A stretch of DNA of 64,000 bases from Rhodococcus sp. Leaf247 (GCF_001426185.1 NZ_LMRP01000001.1:1156765-1220764); one strand, 5' to 3'; counted from the stretch's first letter, positions 35,658 to 45,849 are shown. Numbers and translations are program-made. The notes: a model not told the origin generated them from the letters alone.

Positions 35658-38600
35658 TCACTGCTCGCACGGCACCTGCATGTCGTCGATTCTGTCGAGC
35701 AGTGCGGTGGCACCGCAGTGGTACGCGATCGAACGCGCCGCCTGCAAGTGTTCGGGGTCGATCTCTCGTCCGGACGCGATGTCGATCTGCGCCGCCAGAA
35801 GGAGACTCTCGGCCTCCCATACGCGGAACCCTCGCTGCCCATGAAGTTCTCGGGCTTTCACGACATGGCTCCGGGCCTCGTCCCACCGTCTCAGCGCCAT
35901 GCAGACGTGCGCCAGATGGTGATCGACGACCCCTAGGACACCGGGAGTCAGCACGATGGTGTGCTCTGCGTAAGGGGCCAGCAGATCGAGTGCCTCCTCA
36001 CAGACCGAGGTGACGCGTGTCAAGGCGGCCGCCCGCGCGGCCAGCACGACGGTGGCGAGCCACAGGATGCCGTCGGGAACTGCACTGAGGCGCCCATAGG
36101 CGAACCACCCCACGATATCTCGGGCACCATCGACATCGCCTATGTCGAACAGCGACAGTGCGATAGCGCCTCGGTAGGCAGGAATGGCGTCGAACTTCGG
36201 TGCCATGTCTTCCCTCATGGCGGCTATCTCACCGAGGCCGCCGCGGAACATACGCAACTGGAGCAGTGCAGTCTTGTCTCGACCCCATGTGTGGAGACCC
36301 ATCGGGGCGGGTGGAGGTTCGCGGACGGCGTCGTCGAAAATGGTCTCCGCGCGACCCAGATCGCCGGCGGTCACGAGGAGACCGACGCGCATGTAGTGCA
36401 CCGTCCACGACGCCTCCGTGTCGATCGCCAGGCGGGAGGCGGACACCATATCCAGGGCATCACCAGCTGCGTGGGTGTCCCCCATTTCCAGGTGGGCTCT
36501 GGCGAGAGTGACTGCCAGCGATGGGTCGAGGGGACGCTGCTCGGTATCGACGAGCATCTGCAATTCCGCCACAGCAGCTCGGCGCTCGTCGCGATATGCA
36601 GGCACGCGAAGTCCCGTGAGCACGGCGCGGAGGGCGTGCATCAGCGCGCCGCGGTCGGTGGACCGGCCGATCTGCATTGCCCGCGCCAGCTGTGCGGCTC
36701 GGCGTGACCAGCCCGAGGACGTCCAGGTCATCTCCTCGGTGGTCTGCGTCAGCAGTTCCGCGACCGCCGCGGTCGTACCGCGCCCGGCGCGCTCGAGGGC
36801 GTCGAGGCCCGCGTAGAGGTGGCTCAGCCGCGTCGAATCCGGTTCGTACAATTGGAACAGCGCGATGCCGTCGATCACGTCGGAGGTCAGGGCATCGACG
36901 AGTAGGTCGAGATCGCCCAGACGGTGGGCCATGTCGACGGCCTCGAACAGTGTGGCGCGGTACTCACGATCCAATGCCCGCCGCTGCGCCCGCCCCCGTC
37001 CGATGAGAAGCTCGCACCGGGTGCGGGTGTGCCCACGAGGAATCGACGCGGCCAACGCGCGACGGTAGAACTCGGCGGCATCTTCGTATGCCGCAACGGC
37101 ATACGACCGGTCCCCCGCACGGCGGAGGAAGTCGGCGGACGCCGCGCGATCCGCGTCCAGCCCGCGCTCGAGGTGATCCGCCACTCGTGCCAGCTGGTCG
37201 ACTGTCGAGGTGGCACCCACCGCGATCAGGGCCACGGCGAGCGCGGAATGGACCGCGGCACGTGTTGTCCCGGAGACGGTTCCGTCGACGACATCGACGA
37301 TCAGCGCGTGGCGCATCGTCAACGCGTTCTCGACAGCGCCGACCAGGCCCGCATCCATCAGCTCGTCCAAGGCTGCGACGAATTGCAGATCGGTGCAATC
37401 GACGGCGTGTCGAACCACCTCGCGGGCAGTGTTCGACCCGGCGATGGCGCAGGCGGTGACAATGTCTCTCGCCGTGGATGTCAGCCGATTCAGCAACCAG
37501 AGCACTGCGTCGTCGACGGACGACGGAGACGGCCCGTCGGGGTCTCGGCGACGCGCGTCGAGCACCGCCTCGACCAGAATCGGCAACCCCGATGTCCACC
37601 CGTGCAGCCACAGAGGGTCCAGGTCACTGCCGACGCGCCGCACCCACTCGGCGACGTCTTCCACAGCGAGAGCGGAGACACCGACAGACGTCACCTCGGA
37701 CGGAGGAAGCGCCGAGCGCAGCGCGTCGGTGCTGCTGTGACTGCGGCCGGCGCCGCGCACGGTCACCACCACGCACAGTCGTCGGTGGGCGGCAGAATGC
37801 AACAGATACCGCAGAACCGACAGCGTTGCGGGCGATGCCCACTGCAGGTCGTCGACGACGAATACCGTCACCGGACCTCGGTCGGGCCCGGTCAGCCAAT
37901 GCTCTACCGCAGCCACCAGCATCGAGCGGTGGTCTGCTTCCGGCCCCTCCGCCGACCACTTCTCCGAGCCACCCCATCCGGTAGTCAACATCGACAGAAT
38001 CGTCTGTCCTGCACTTTCACCTTGCCCCGTCGACGGGGAACCACCCGTATGAGGGTCGGATTCCCGCACGAACGCATCGATGAACGGTTCGAACGGAATC
38101 AGAGCGTTCATACTGCACCGCCCCACCAACACATCGGCTCCGGTGACAGCCGCGCGGCGGACAGCTTCGGCGACCAATGTCGTCTTTCCCGCACCCGCGT
38201 CACCGGCGACGACGACCAACTGTGCCCGACCCGCCGACGCGGCCGTTATCGCATTCTCGATCATGCGAAGTTCTCGTTCGACCCCCACCACGACGGTCCC
38301 CGGACCATTCGCATCCAACCGACGGGACACGGCCACTGCAGCCGCATCCGAGCCGGCGAGTTCTCCCGCTTCGGGCCCATCAGGGACCACATCGACGGGT
38401 GCCAGGGAGACAGGCACCGGGTCGACCAGCAGCTCCGAGAACACGGCCTGTGTCTCCGCCGACATCTCGACACCGAGCTCGTTCGCCAGCACGGTACGAC
38501 ACTGTTGCGCCACACCCAGTGCCCGAGCTCTGTTCCCGAGCGCAGCGTGGGAACGCATTGCTACCCGATACGCCTCCTCGCAGAACGGATCCGCCTCCAG

Positions 38601-39176
38601 CAGCTCCTGCGACCTCCGTAGCGCATGGTCGTGGCGCCCGAGCTCCGCTGCCGCGACTGCATCGACTTCCAGCGCGCGCAATCGAATCCGGTCGAACACG
38701 CCGCGAACCTCGTCCGCCCACGGACTGTGCAGACCTTCGAGCGCCGGCGCGGCGAGCAGCCCCAACAGTCGAGAGGCCCGATGCGCACGATCGAGCGCAG
38801 CACTGTCCTCGCTGACTTCGAGATGTCGCCGAGCGAGGTCCAGGTCGACCTGCACCGACGGAGCCAACGACAGAAGAAGTGCCCCGGACCTACTGGTAAG
38901 AGTCGACCCGGCAAGAACGTCGGACTCGGTGAGCAGTTGGCGGACCTTGGAGATGACACTTCGCAGAGCTGCGGCCCAGGTGGTCGGGCGATCCTTCGAC
39001 CAGACAGCAGTCGCCAGTTCTCCGTAGAGGACGGCTCGCCCGTTGTTCATGGCGAGGTATGCGAACACGGTCGCGCACCGCGGACCACCGAACGCGCGCA
39101 CGTCGACAACACCTGAAATCCCCTGAACCCGAGGCGAACCGATCAGCCTGATCGCGGCGGTTTCCGAAAGGTGCAC
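35658..39176 (-). CDS. giant SARP-type regulator with AAA ATPase and TPR-like region
   Basis: About 1172 residues. N-terminal OmpR-like winged helix (RLIGSPRVQG...TAVWSKDRPTTW) and BTAD domain (to about 260), then an AAA-16 ATPase with Walker A GDAGAGKTTL and Walker B VTVFVVDDLQWA, then about 600 residues of helical TPR-like repeats. Such regulators bind DNA and are gated by nucleotide and ligand binding; many activate antibiotic or secretion genes. GTG 39176 is chosen because the upstream frame to 39305 is Arg-rich and unconserved-looking. It faces the secreted-protein/oxidase locus. Confidence 0.9.
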   Translation of the reverse strand: MHLSETAAIRLIGSPRVQGISGVVDVRAFGGPRCATVFAYLAMNNGRAVLYGELATAVWSKDRPTTWAAALRSVISKVRQLLTESDVLAGSTLTSRSGALLLSLAPSVQVDLDLARRHLEVSEDSAALDRAHRASRLLGLLAAPALEGLHSPWADEVRGVFDRIRLRALEVDAVAAAELGRHDHALRRSQELLEADPFCEEAYRVAMRSHAALGNRARALGVAQQCRTVLANELGVEMSAETQAVFSELLVDPVPVSLAPVDVVPDGPEAGELAGSDAAAVAVSRRLDANGPGTVVVGVERELRMIENAITAASAGRAQLVVVAGDAGAGKTTLVAEAVRRAAVTGADVLVGRCSMNALIPFEPFIDAFVRESDPHTGGSPSTGQGESAGQTILSMLTTGWGGSEKWSAEGPEADHRSMLVAAVEHWLTGPDRGPVTVFVVDDLQWASPATLSVLRYLLHSAAHRRLCVVVTVRGAGRSHSSTDALRSALPPSEVTSVGVSALAVEDVAEWVRRVGSDLDPLWLHGWTSGLPILVEAVLDARRRDPDGPSPSSVDDAVLWLLNRLTSTARDIVTACAIAGSNTAREVVRHAVDCTDLQFVAALDELMDAGLVGAVENALTMRHALIVDVVDGTVSGTTRAAVHSALAVALIAVGATSTVDQLARVADHLERGLDADRAASADFLRRAGDRSYAVAAYEDAAEFYRRALAASIPRGHTRTRCELLIGRGRAQRRALDREYRATLFEAVDMAHRLGDLDLLVDALTSDVIDGIALFQLYEPDSTRLSHLYAGLDALERAGRGTTAAVAELLTQTTEEMTWTSSGWSRRAAQLARAMQIGRSTDRGALMHALRAVLTGLRVPAYRDERRAAVAELQMLVDTEQRPLDPSLAVTLARAHLEMGDTHAAGDALDMVSASRLAIDTEASWTVHYMRVGLLVTAGDLGRAETIFDDAVREPPPAPMGLHTWGRDKTALLQLRMFRGGLGEIAAMREDMAPKFDAIPAYRGAIALSLFDIGDVDGARDIVGWFAYGRLSAVPDGILWLATVVLAARAAALTRVTSVCEEALDLLAPYAEHTIVLTPGVLGVVDHHLAHVCMALRRWDEARSHVVKARELHGQRGFRVWEAESLLLAAQIDIASGREIDPEHLQAARSIAYHCGATALLDRIDDMQVPCEQ

Positions 39177-39542
39177 GTCCGAGAAACTATCGCACACAGC
39201 GCTGCGCGGTGTCCCAACTCGGCACCACACGGTGCGCACCGACGCCCGCGCTCGCGGTGCTCGATCGCAGCGCCCGGTGCTGTCCACATTATCGGGAGCA
39301 GACAATGTTTCCAGGCTGCCGCGGACAGTCCACCGCTGTTTCAGTTGCTTGAATCATGCCCCCGATGTTCGAGGCCGGTTGTCGCAACGGGTCCGGGTTC
39401 CGGGGGTGCGCCACGTGCCGGTGTGACCTGGACGGCCTCACTGTCACCCGACCGAGTCGAAGCAGCCGTCAGCAGCAGTCATTACTTGGCCAGCCACATA
39501 ATTGTGCTAACGTGTGGCTAGCCAAATAAATGAGGAGACTTC
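39177..39542. other. divergent promoter region
   Basis: Upstream of both the SARP gene and the quinone oxidoreductase. The left part (39177-39480) shows no gene. The right part holds the palindromic operator described separately. Confidence 0.5.
39486..39525. promoter_or_regulatory. MarR-type double palindromic operator
   Basis: TTGGCCAGCCACA (39486-39498) and TGTGGCTAGCCAA (39513-39525) are inverted copies matching at 12 of 13 positions, and the second half contains TTGGCTAGCCAA-type symmetry itself (TGGCTAGCCA). They surround the likely promoter, 18 bases from the oxidoreductase start. The MarR protein encoded as the third gene is the natural binder. Confidence 0.75.
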
Positions 39543-40454
39543 GTGAAAGCCATCCAGTTCGATCGATTCGGTACCACCGCAGAACTGCACCTTGCAGACA
39601 TCGAGATCCCGCAGCCCGGCCCCGGCCAGGTGCGCGTCGAAGTGCGGGCCGCAGGGGTCAACGCCCTCGACGGCAAGATCCGTTCGGGCCAGATGTCCGG
39701 CGCCATCACCACCTCGCTGCCGTCGACACCCGGGTTCGAGGTCGCCGGCATAGTCGACGCCGTCGGTCCGGACGTGAACGACATCGTCGTCGGAGACGAG
39801 GTGTTCGGTTGGTCGGACACCGGGAGCTATGCCGAGTACGCCCTCGCCGGCAACTCCGCTGTGGCGATCAAACCCGCCGACCTCTCCTGGGAACAGGCGG
39901 TGGCGCTGCCTATCGCCGGAGCGACCGCCGAGCGGGTTCTCGATCTACTCGAAGTCGCTGCGGGCGAGACGGTTCTGCTGCACGGTGCCTCCGGGGCGGT
40001 GGGCACCATCGCCATCCAGCTCGCCACGGCGCGCGGTGCCCGAGTGATCGCGACCGCCGGGCCGGCGAACCAGGACTACATCACCTCACTCGGCGCAGTC
40101 GCCACTGAGTACGGGGAGGGCCTCGTCGACCGGGTGAAGGCCTTGGCCCCCTACGGCGTCGACGCGGTGTTCGACCTGGCGGGCAGAGGTGCGCTCGACG
40201 ACTCGATCGCACTTCGCGGCGGGACCGAGCGGATCGCCACCATCGCGGACTTCCGCGCCCGCGAGCTCGGTATCCCGTTCGTGAGCGGCCCCACTCCGCG
40301 CTCGCCGAAACGCCTGCGCGAGCTGGCCCGTGACGCAGCCGCCGGCACTCTCGTCACCACCGTCAACACCTATCCGCTCGAGCAGGCCGCTGCCGCCCAG
40401 GACACGAGCGATGCGGGCCACTCCCGCGGCAAGCTCGCTCTGACAATCGACTGA
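39543..40454 (+). CDS. NADP-dependent quinone-oxidoreductase-like MDR enzyme
   Basis: 303 residues of the zinc-free medium-chain dehydrogenase class. VRAAGVNALDGKIRSG, GFEVAGIVDAVG and the nucleotide motif LLHGASGAVGTIAIQLA are typical of quinone oxidoreductases. GAGGAG before GTG 39543 is a good ribosome site. With the following flavin oxidoreductase it makes a redox-stress or electrophile-detoxifying pair under MarR control. Confidence 0.9.
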   Translation: MKAIQFDRFGTTAELHLADIEIPQPGPGQVRVEVRAAGVNALDGKIRSGQMSGAITTSLPSTPGFEVAGIVDAVGPDVNDIVVGDEVFGWSDTGSYAEYALAGNSAVAIKPADLSWEQAVALPIAGATAERVLDLLEVAAGETVLLHGASGAVGTIAIQLATARGARVIATAGPANQDYITSLGAVATEYGEGLVDRVKALAPYGVDAVFDLAGRGALDDSIALRGGTERIATIADFRARELGIPFVSGPTPRSPKRLRELARDAAAGTLVTTVNTYPLEQAAAAQDTSDAGHSRGKLALTID

Positions 40455-40525
40455 CCTCGCCACGCTCCGAGCGGCCTCGACCCGCTCCCCCGATGGCACA
40501 CCCCCACCACACGTCAGGAAATCCC

Positions 40526-41581
40526 ATGTACGACGCTCTCTGGTCACCGACAACCGTCGGCGGCACCGAAGTCGCCAACCGCCTGGCGATGGCCCCGATG
40601 ACCCGCGATCGCTCCACACCCGAAGGCGTTCCGACCGAGCTCAACGCCCTCTACTACGCCCAACGCGCCTCGACCGGCCTGATCATCACCGAGGGAACCC
40701 AACCGTCGGATGACGGACAGGGCTACCTGCTGACCCCTGGCATCTACACCGACGCCCACATCGCCGGGTGGCGCCAGGTCACCAGCGCAGTCCATGCAGC
40801 CGGCGGCAAGATCGTCATCCAGCTGATGCATGTCGGACGTGTCTCGCACCCCGACAACACTCCCCACCGACGTCAACCGGTAGCACCGTCGGCGATCACA
40901 CCCGCAGCGTCGATGTTCACTGCGTCCGGGATGCAGCAGATCCCTCAGCCTCGGGAACTGTCCGGTCGGGAGATCTCGCAGACCGTCGACGACTTCCGCG
41001 AGGCCGCCGCCGCGGCGATTGCAGCCGGCGCAGACGGCGTCGAGATCCACGGAGCAAATGGATATCTGATCCATCAGTTCCTCTCCGACAACACCAATCA
41101 CCGCACCCACACCTACGGCGGTTCGCTCGACAACCGGATCCGCTTCGCCGTCGAGGTCGCAACAGCCGTCGCCGACGACATCGGCGCCGATCGAACCGGA
41201 TTCCGCATCTCTCCCGGCAACACCCTCAACGACATCGCCGAATCCGACACCCGGGAGCTCTACCCGGCACTCGTCGGCGCCCTGGCGCCGCTGGGCCTTG
41301 CATACCTGCACGTCATGCACTTCGGCGACGATGCTCTACTCACCGGCCTCCGCGACCTGTGGCCGACGACACTGATCCTCAATCGCGCCGGCACCGACAT
41401 CGCCACCCGCGTCGCCGACGTCGACAGCGGAGTCGCCGATGTCATCTCCGTCGGCAGCCTCACCTTGGCCAATCCCGACCTCGTGGCCCGGCTGAGGAGT
41501 GGTGCCCCGCTCACCGAGCCCGACCCCAGCACGTTCTACGGCGGAGGAGAGGTCGGGTACACCGACTACCCGACCTTGTGA
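40526..41581 (+). CDS. old-yellow-enzyme-family NADH:flavin oxidoreductase
   Basis: 351 residues, FMN-binding TIM barrel. RLAMAPMTRDRS, the substrate-binding HGANGYLIHQFL, THTYGGSLDNRIRF and the C-terminal VISVGSLTLANPDLVARL are OYE signatures. AGGAAAT before ATG 40526 favours this over the 11-residue-longer start at 40493. It reduces activated C=C bonds or electrophiles with NAD(P)H. Middle gene of the MarR-regulated operon. Confidence 0.92.
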   Translation: MYDALWSPTTVGGTEVANRLAMAPMTRDRSTPEGVPTELNALYYAQRASTGLIITEGTQPSDDGQGYLLTPGIYTDAHIAGWRQVTSAVHAAGGKIVIQLMHVGRVSHPDNTPHRRQPVAPSAITPAASMFTASGMQQIPQPRELSGREISQTVDDFREAAAAAIAAGADGVEIHGANGYLIHQFLSDNTNHRTHTYGGSLDNRIRFAVEVATAVADDIGADRTGFRISPGNTLNDIAESDTRELYPALVGALAPLGLAYLHVMHFGDDALLTGLRDLWPTTLILNRAGTDIATRVADVDSGVADVISVGSLTLANPDLVARLRSGAPLTEPDPSTFYGGGEVGYTDYPTL

Positions 41582-41596
41582 GCCGAGAATAGAGAC

Positions 41597-42106
41597 ATGC
41601 CTGACTCCGCAGCACCGCCTCCAGGAACCGTCTTCGTCGAAGGGAACGTGAGCTACTCGATCTTCCAACTAGCACGCGCCCACCGCAGCTACGCCTCAGC
41701 ACTGCTGCGGCGTCTCGACCTTCACCCCGGGCAAGAACTGATTCTCATGCACCTGCATCAACGAGACGGTCAGACACAGTCCGAGCTTGTGGCGAATGTC
41801 GGCGTCGACCACTCGACCATGTCCAAGGCGCTACGACGGATGCAGGACACCGGGCTGCTCACGCGCCGACCCGCCGAGCACGACCGCCGCGTATCGGTCA
41901 ACCACCTCACCGCGAAGGGTGAATCGATGCGCGAGCCGATCGCCGCGATGTGGCGCGAACTGGACGACGTCACCACCGCGAACCTGACAGCCCGTCAGCG
42001 CACAACGCTGGTGACAACCGCGCACACCATCGTCACCTCCATCAACTCCCGACTGCCGTCGACCGGGACCAACGAAGGCGACCCACCAAGATCCCCCGGG
42101 CCATGA
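41597..42106 (+). CDS. MarR-family transcriptional regulator
   Basis: 169 residues. A winged helix-turn-helix: LDLHPGQELILMHLHQRDGQ, TQSELVANVGVDHSTMSKALRRM and the wing LLTRRPAEHDRRVSVNHLTA. It is third in the operon and probably binds the palindrome upstream of the first gene, an autoregulated arrangement. No redox-sensing cysteine is visible, so it is likelier a ligand sensor than a thiol switch. Confidence 0.9.
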   Translation: MPDSAAPPPGTVFVEGNVSYSIFQLARAHRSYASALLRRLDLHPGQELILMHLHQRDGQTQSELVANVGVDHSTMSKALRRMQDTGLLTRRPAEHDRRVSVNHLTAKGESMREPIAAMWRELDDVTTANLTARQRTTLVTTAHTIVTSINSRLPSTGTNEGDPPRSPGP

Positions 42107-42365
42107 CTGTTCAGGTCGGCGACATGGGTGAAGGTGTTGTCCACTACGCGGAGATCCTCGCCCGCGCTCGTTAGGAACACATCGACCGACGAATAGCGGG
42201 CGGGTGCCCGGGACGCCATTCTGCAAGACACACTCGAAGGTCGTCTGTACTCCTGTCGACCTCGTGTCTTGTGGTGTCCTGCAGCAGCCCGGTGCCGAGT
42301 TCGCGAGTTCTCGGCTTGTCGTCGGAAGGGCTCGAATCGGGCGTGGATGCCGCCGTTGCGCGGCA

Positions 42366-42971
42366 GGGACATTCGACCCGTACATCGAAGAGTGGGCGCG
42401 CGCAGCAGCGACTTTCGGCAAACCGATGCAGATCCGATTCGGCCATGAGATGAACGGCACGTGGTACCCGTGGGCCGTCGGCGTCGGGGGCACCACCGCA
42501 GAGCACTACCGTGACGCCTACCGCCACGTGCACGACGTGTTCCTTCGTGCAGGCGCCACCGCCGTTCAGTGGGTGTGGTCGGTCGGCGGCTCGTCCGAAC
42601 GACCAGCAGGGCTCGACGCGGCAAGGGCGGCATATCCGGGAGATGCCTACGTCGACGTCATCGGCGTCGACGGATACAACGGCGGTGCATCGGGCGCTTT
42701 CTGGCAGACACCCGCCGAAGTGTTCGGTCCGATCCTGTCGACCGTCGACATGATCGCTCCTTCCGCGCCGGTATGGGTCTACGAAACAGGATCAGGTGAC
42801 CGCCACGGGGATAAGGCAACCTGGACGGGCGATCTTTCGGCGTATCTGTCGTCGGAGAACGTGTCCGGAGTCCTGTGGTTCGACTTCGCCAAGCTGGGGG
42901 AAGCCGATTGGACACTCACCAGTGATCCCGGCGTCACGAAGGCGATGGCTGACGCACTCGCGTCTTGGTGA
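42366..42971 (+). pseudogene. 5'-truncated GH26-like glycoside hydrolase
   Basis: FDPYIEEWARAAATFGKPMQ then IRFGHEMNGTWYPWAVG matches the middle of GH26 beta-mannanase-type enzymes: the RFxHEMNG motif carries the acid/base Glu. WVWSVGG, YVDVIGVDGYNGG and the nucleophile region PVWVYETGSGD follow, to a normal end. The N-terminal part of the barrel is missing; upstream DNA (42107-42365) reads differently in every frame and shows no family motifs. A downstream relic, or an ORF from GTG 42204 with a random N-terminus. Confidence 0.65.
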
Positions 42972-43130
42972 ATTGCCGCATGCATCCGTGCTTTCGGCTC
43001 GGCTACGCGTAGAGGCCGCCTACCTCGAGTCGCACGACACCGACCGGCGCCTGCGAAAGTGGGCAGTGTCCGGTAGTCACGAGACGGCCGGGGTTCAGTA
43101 CCCCGCCCTCGATTCGTAAGGCGTAGAAGG

Positions 43131-43844
43131 TCAGCCGAAGACCGACTGGCGCTCGGTATGCGTCAACGTGAAGAGCGTGGCACCGAAGCTGATGGCCGCG
43201 GCAATCAGAAGCACCTGGGGGCCGGTGATGACGACGCCGATGAAAGCGCCGAAGGCGCCGCCGAGCGAGAACGATCCCAGAAGCATGACGTAGCAGAGCC
43301 AGTCGTAGCGGGTTCCGCCACCGAACAGGTGGCGCTCGATTCCTTGCCCCAATTTGACGACGGTCCCGGTGACATAACTCAGAGGAATGTAGGTCTCCTC
43401 CTTCTTCGTGAAGGCGGTATTCAGCGCGCCCAGCGCGAAAGCGATGAGCAGAATCGGATAGAAATTGACGTCGGCGGACGACCATCCGGACAGAGCGATA
43501 TCGATCAGTCCGGCAGCCGCGAGGGCGATCGTCGTCACCACGGTGGCGCCGTGCGGGTGATTGGACCAGTATCGCCGTCGACAGATCGATGCGATGACCA
43601 CGCCGAGCAGGAACGATCCCATCAGAGCGAGGGCCGCCCAGGGTGATGCACCCGGCGCCACCTCCTTGCCGGCGGGCTCGCCGAAGTGACCCACGACCGC
43701 ACGTTCGGTGTTTCCGGTCATGAAGGTCACGAAGTATCCGGCGGAATGCAGGAATGCGACAGCCCCGACCATCCCGGCGAGGCCGGACAATATCCAGGAC
43801 AACCGGGCTTCGGGGCCGACTGCTGTGTCACGACTGAGAGCCAT
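43131..43844 (-). CDS. DUF1275 (YoaK-type) membrane protein
   Basis: 237 residues with six hydrophobic segments. GYFVTFMTGNTERAVVG, FLLGVVIAS, TAFTKKEETYIPLSYVTGTV and FGAFIGVVITGPQVL are characteristic of the DUF1275 family, whose transport function is not established. ATG 43844 is chosen; GTG 43856 is an alternative. Convergent with the GH26 relic. Confidence 0.88.
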   Translation of the reverse strand: MALSRDTAVGPEARLSWILSGLAGMVGAVAFLHSAGYFVTFMTGNTERAVVGHFGEPAGKEVAPGASPWAALALMGSFLLGVVIASICRRRYWSNHPHGATVVTTIALAAAGLIDIALSGWSSADVNFYPILLIAFALGALNTAFTKKEETYIPLSYVTGTVVKLGQGIERHLFGGGTRYDWLCYVMLLGSFSLGGAFGAFIGVVITGPQVLLIAAAISFGATLFTLTHTERQSVFG

Positions 43845-44181
43845 AGGTGAGGTCACCCCCACTATTGTCCGGACAAATCGCGGACCACCGACCGCCATGA
43901 GGCGGGAATCACACATGCCAACCTATGTGAGCCTCTTCGTTTCGACCGTAGGTTCGAACATTCAGAGGCAGGCCGCGGCATCGAAGCATCGAGCCTCTCG
44001 GGTCTCGAGACGACAGTCGATTCATAGGCCGGCCGCACCGTGAACGCCACCGGCGCTGTACCGATCGTGTTCGGCGTACGGTTTCAGCGTGGCCGCCGCG
44101 AGCATGCTTCGTCGCCGGATCGTTCGGACCAGAGACCGATACCCCGGATGAGTTCACTCTGCGCAGTGGAGAGACCCACCG
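43845..44181. other. intergenic region
   Basis: No gene seen. It must contain the DUF1275 promoter on one strand and that of the small membrane protein on the other. Confidence 0.5.
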
Positions 44182-44460
44182 ATGGCTGAAGCACCGCCCG
44201 GCCGACCGGTGTATCGCAACGGCGCCGGCAACACCGCTCTCGTCGCCGGAATAGTCGCTCTGGTCTGCGCCTTCATTCCGCTCATCGGCGACTACGTCGC
44301 AGTCCCCGCCGGCGTCCTCGCCGTCGCGTGCGGGTGGATCGGCCTGTGCCGCGACGAGGACGGCGTTGCGACCAACGGGCGCGACGCCGTGATCGGCGCA
44401 GCACTCGGAGGAGCGGCACTGTTCGTGGTGTTCCTGACCTTCGCTGCCACCTTCGTGTAA
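44182..44460 (+). CDS. small two- or three-helix membrane protein (DUF4190-like)
   Basis: 92 residues. A short polar N-terminus is followed by ALVAGIVALVCAFIPLIGDY and VAVPAGVLAVACGWIGL, then VIGAALGGAALFVVFLTFAA. The pattern resembles DUF4190 proteins. GGAGAG precedes ATG 44182. Function unknown. Confidence 0.7.
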   Translation: MAEAPPGRPVYRNGAGNTALVAGIVALVCAFIPLIGDYVAVPAGVLAVACGWIGLCRDEDGVATNGRDAVIGAALGGAALFVVFLTFAATFV

Positions 44461-44525
44461 TCGGCGCCGGCACGTCGGTCACGAGCGGTGTTGCCCTGGA
44501 GGTGAGATCGGATGCTGGACAGGGG

Positions 44526-44900
44526 ATGTCGGCGCATCAGAAGATCAACATCAACAAGCGTGGCCTGCTGGTGTGGCCCACCACCGGCGAAATGGTGACT
44601 TTCGAGCCCAATCGGGAGATCTCGTACCGGATCACCGAGAATGGCATGGTGTGGGGTTTCGAGATCACCCCGACCACAGGCGGCGTGACGTTGACGGAAC
44701 CCCGCGTGGCGGCGAACGGAGAAACGGTTTCCGCTGTTACGCGACTGCCGGTGAACGGCATCTCGGCAGCGTGTCCGGATGCGACCGGTCGCTACAACGC
44801 GCGCGTAGGCGGAACCGGGTAGGCGATGCTCGAACGCGCCAAGGGCATCGTGAATGCACAAGCCACGTCGGTGTCCCGCCGAGACGGGAACCCCGCGGCC
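44526..44900 (+). pseudogene. broken SRPBCC-family protein gene
   Basis: RGLLVWPTTGEMVTFEPNRE then ISYRITENGMVWGFEITPTT and GGVTLTEPR fit the middle of SRPBCC (polyketide-cyclase-like) proteins, but the usual first half is missing. After VNGI the frame diverges to a stop at 44822, and a family-like tail (MLERAKGIVNAQ) reads in another frame from 44825. Hence 5' truncation plus a frameshift. A short real protein ending at 44822 is the alternative. Confidence 0.5.
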
Positions 44901-44918
44901 CCCAGGGACGTGGAGCCC

Positions 44919-45821
44919 TCAGGCAATCGGCGGGTCCCGGCGCAGGCTCGTGTAGCTCACCCCGGTCAGCTGCTCGGACAGATTCCACAGGGCGGTCGCG
45001 AGCTTCAGGTCGCGCGAACGGTTACTGGACGAGACGACAGTCGGATGGCCACGCATCTCCCGGAAACCGTCGGGTCCGATGTATGAGCCTCCCTCGACGC
45101 CGGCGGCCGTGGCCGCGTACAGCTGCGGCAACGCTCCCATATTCGAGGTCTGACCGATGACGCCCGCTCCGAACGAGAGGATCTTGTCGAGGGCAGACTC
45201 GGTGTGGGACGCCAGGTTCGTGGACGAGATGCCGGGATGCGCCGCGACGGAGACGACCGAGGAGCGCGCTTCCGACAGGCGCCGCTGGAGCTTGTACGCG
45301 AACAACAGATTCGCCAACTTGGACTGGCCGTAGGCAGCCCAACGACTGTAGCGGCGGTGCTCGAAATTGGGGTCGTCGATCGAGATGTCTCCGCTCGTGT
45401 GCGCGAGACTGGACAGTGTGACGATCCGGTCGGAGATGCGGTCGACGAGCAGTCCGGTCAACGCGAAATGCCCGAGGTGATTGGTCCCGAACTGCATCTC
45501 GAAACCGTCAGCCGTCGTCTTGTGCGGCAACGCCATCACACCGGCGTTGTTGACCAGGACGTCGAAGGGCTCGGTCGCGTCGGCGAAGCGTCTCACGGAG
45601 GCCAGATCGGCGAGATCGAGCTCGCGAACGGTCGCAGTCGGCCCGATCTCGCGGGCGACATCCTCTCCCCTGTCGGTATTGCGACACGCGAGTACCACCT
45701 CCGCCCCACGAGCACCCAGGGCTCGCGCCGTGGCCGCACCCAAGCCACTGTTGGCGCCGGTCACGACGAAACGCCGCCCCGTCTGATCCGGGATGTCTGC
45801 GGTCGTCCACGTCGAGGTCAC
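44919..45821 (-). CDS. short-chain dehydrogenase/reductase (retinol-dehydrogenase-like)
   Basis: 300 residues. [19 protein letters not shown] (TGxxxGxG), LVNNAGVM and [17 protein letters not shown] with the catalytic YxxxK are complete. The family (light-dependent protochlorophyllide-reductase-like or RDH-like SDR) reduces carbonyls with NADP. GTG 45821 is chosen; the long upstream frame is in the decayed monooxygenase region. Stands alone. Confidence 0.9.
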   Translation of the reverse strand: MTSTWTTADIPDQTGRRFVVTGANSGLGAATARALGARGAEVVLACRNTDRGEDVAREIGPTATVRELDLADLASVRRFADATEPFDVLVNNAGVMALPHKTTADGFEMQFGTNHLGHFALTGLLVDRISDRIVTLSSLAHTSGDISIDDPNFEHRRYSRWAAYGQSKLANLLFAYKLQRRLSEARSSVVSVAAHPGISSTNLASHTESALDKILSFGAGVIGQTSNMGALPQLYAATAAGVEGGSYIGPDGFREMRGHPTVVSSSNRSRDLKLATALWNLSEQLTGVSYTSLRRDPPIA

Positions 45822-45849
45822 CGGTCCGAGAGTAGCCGTGCGCGTGCCG

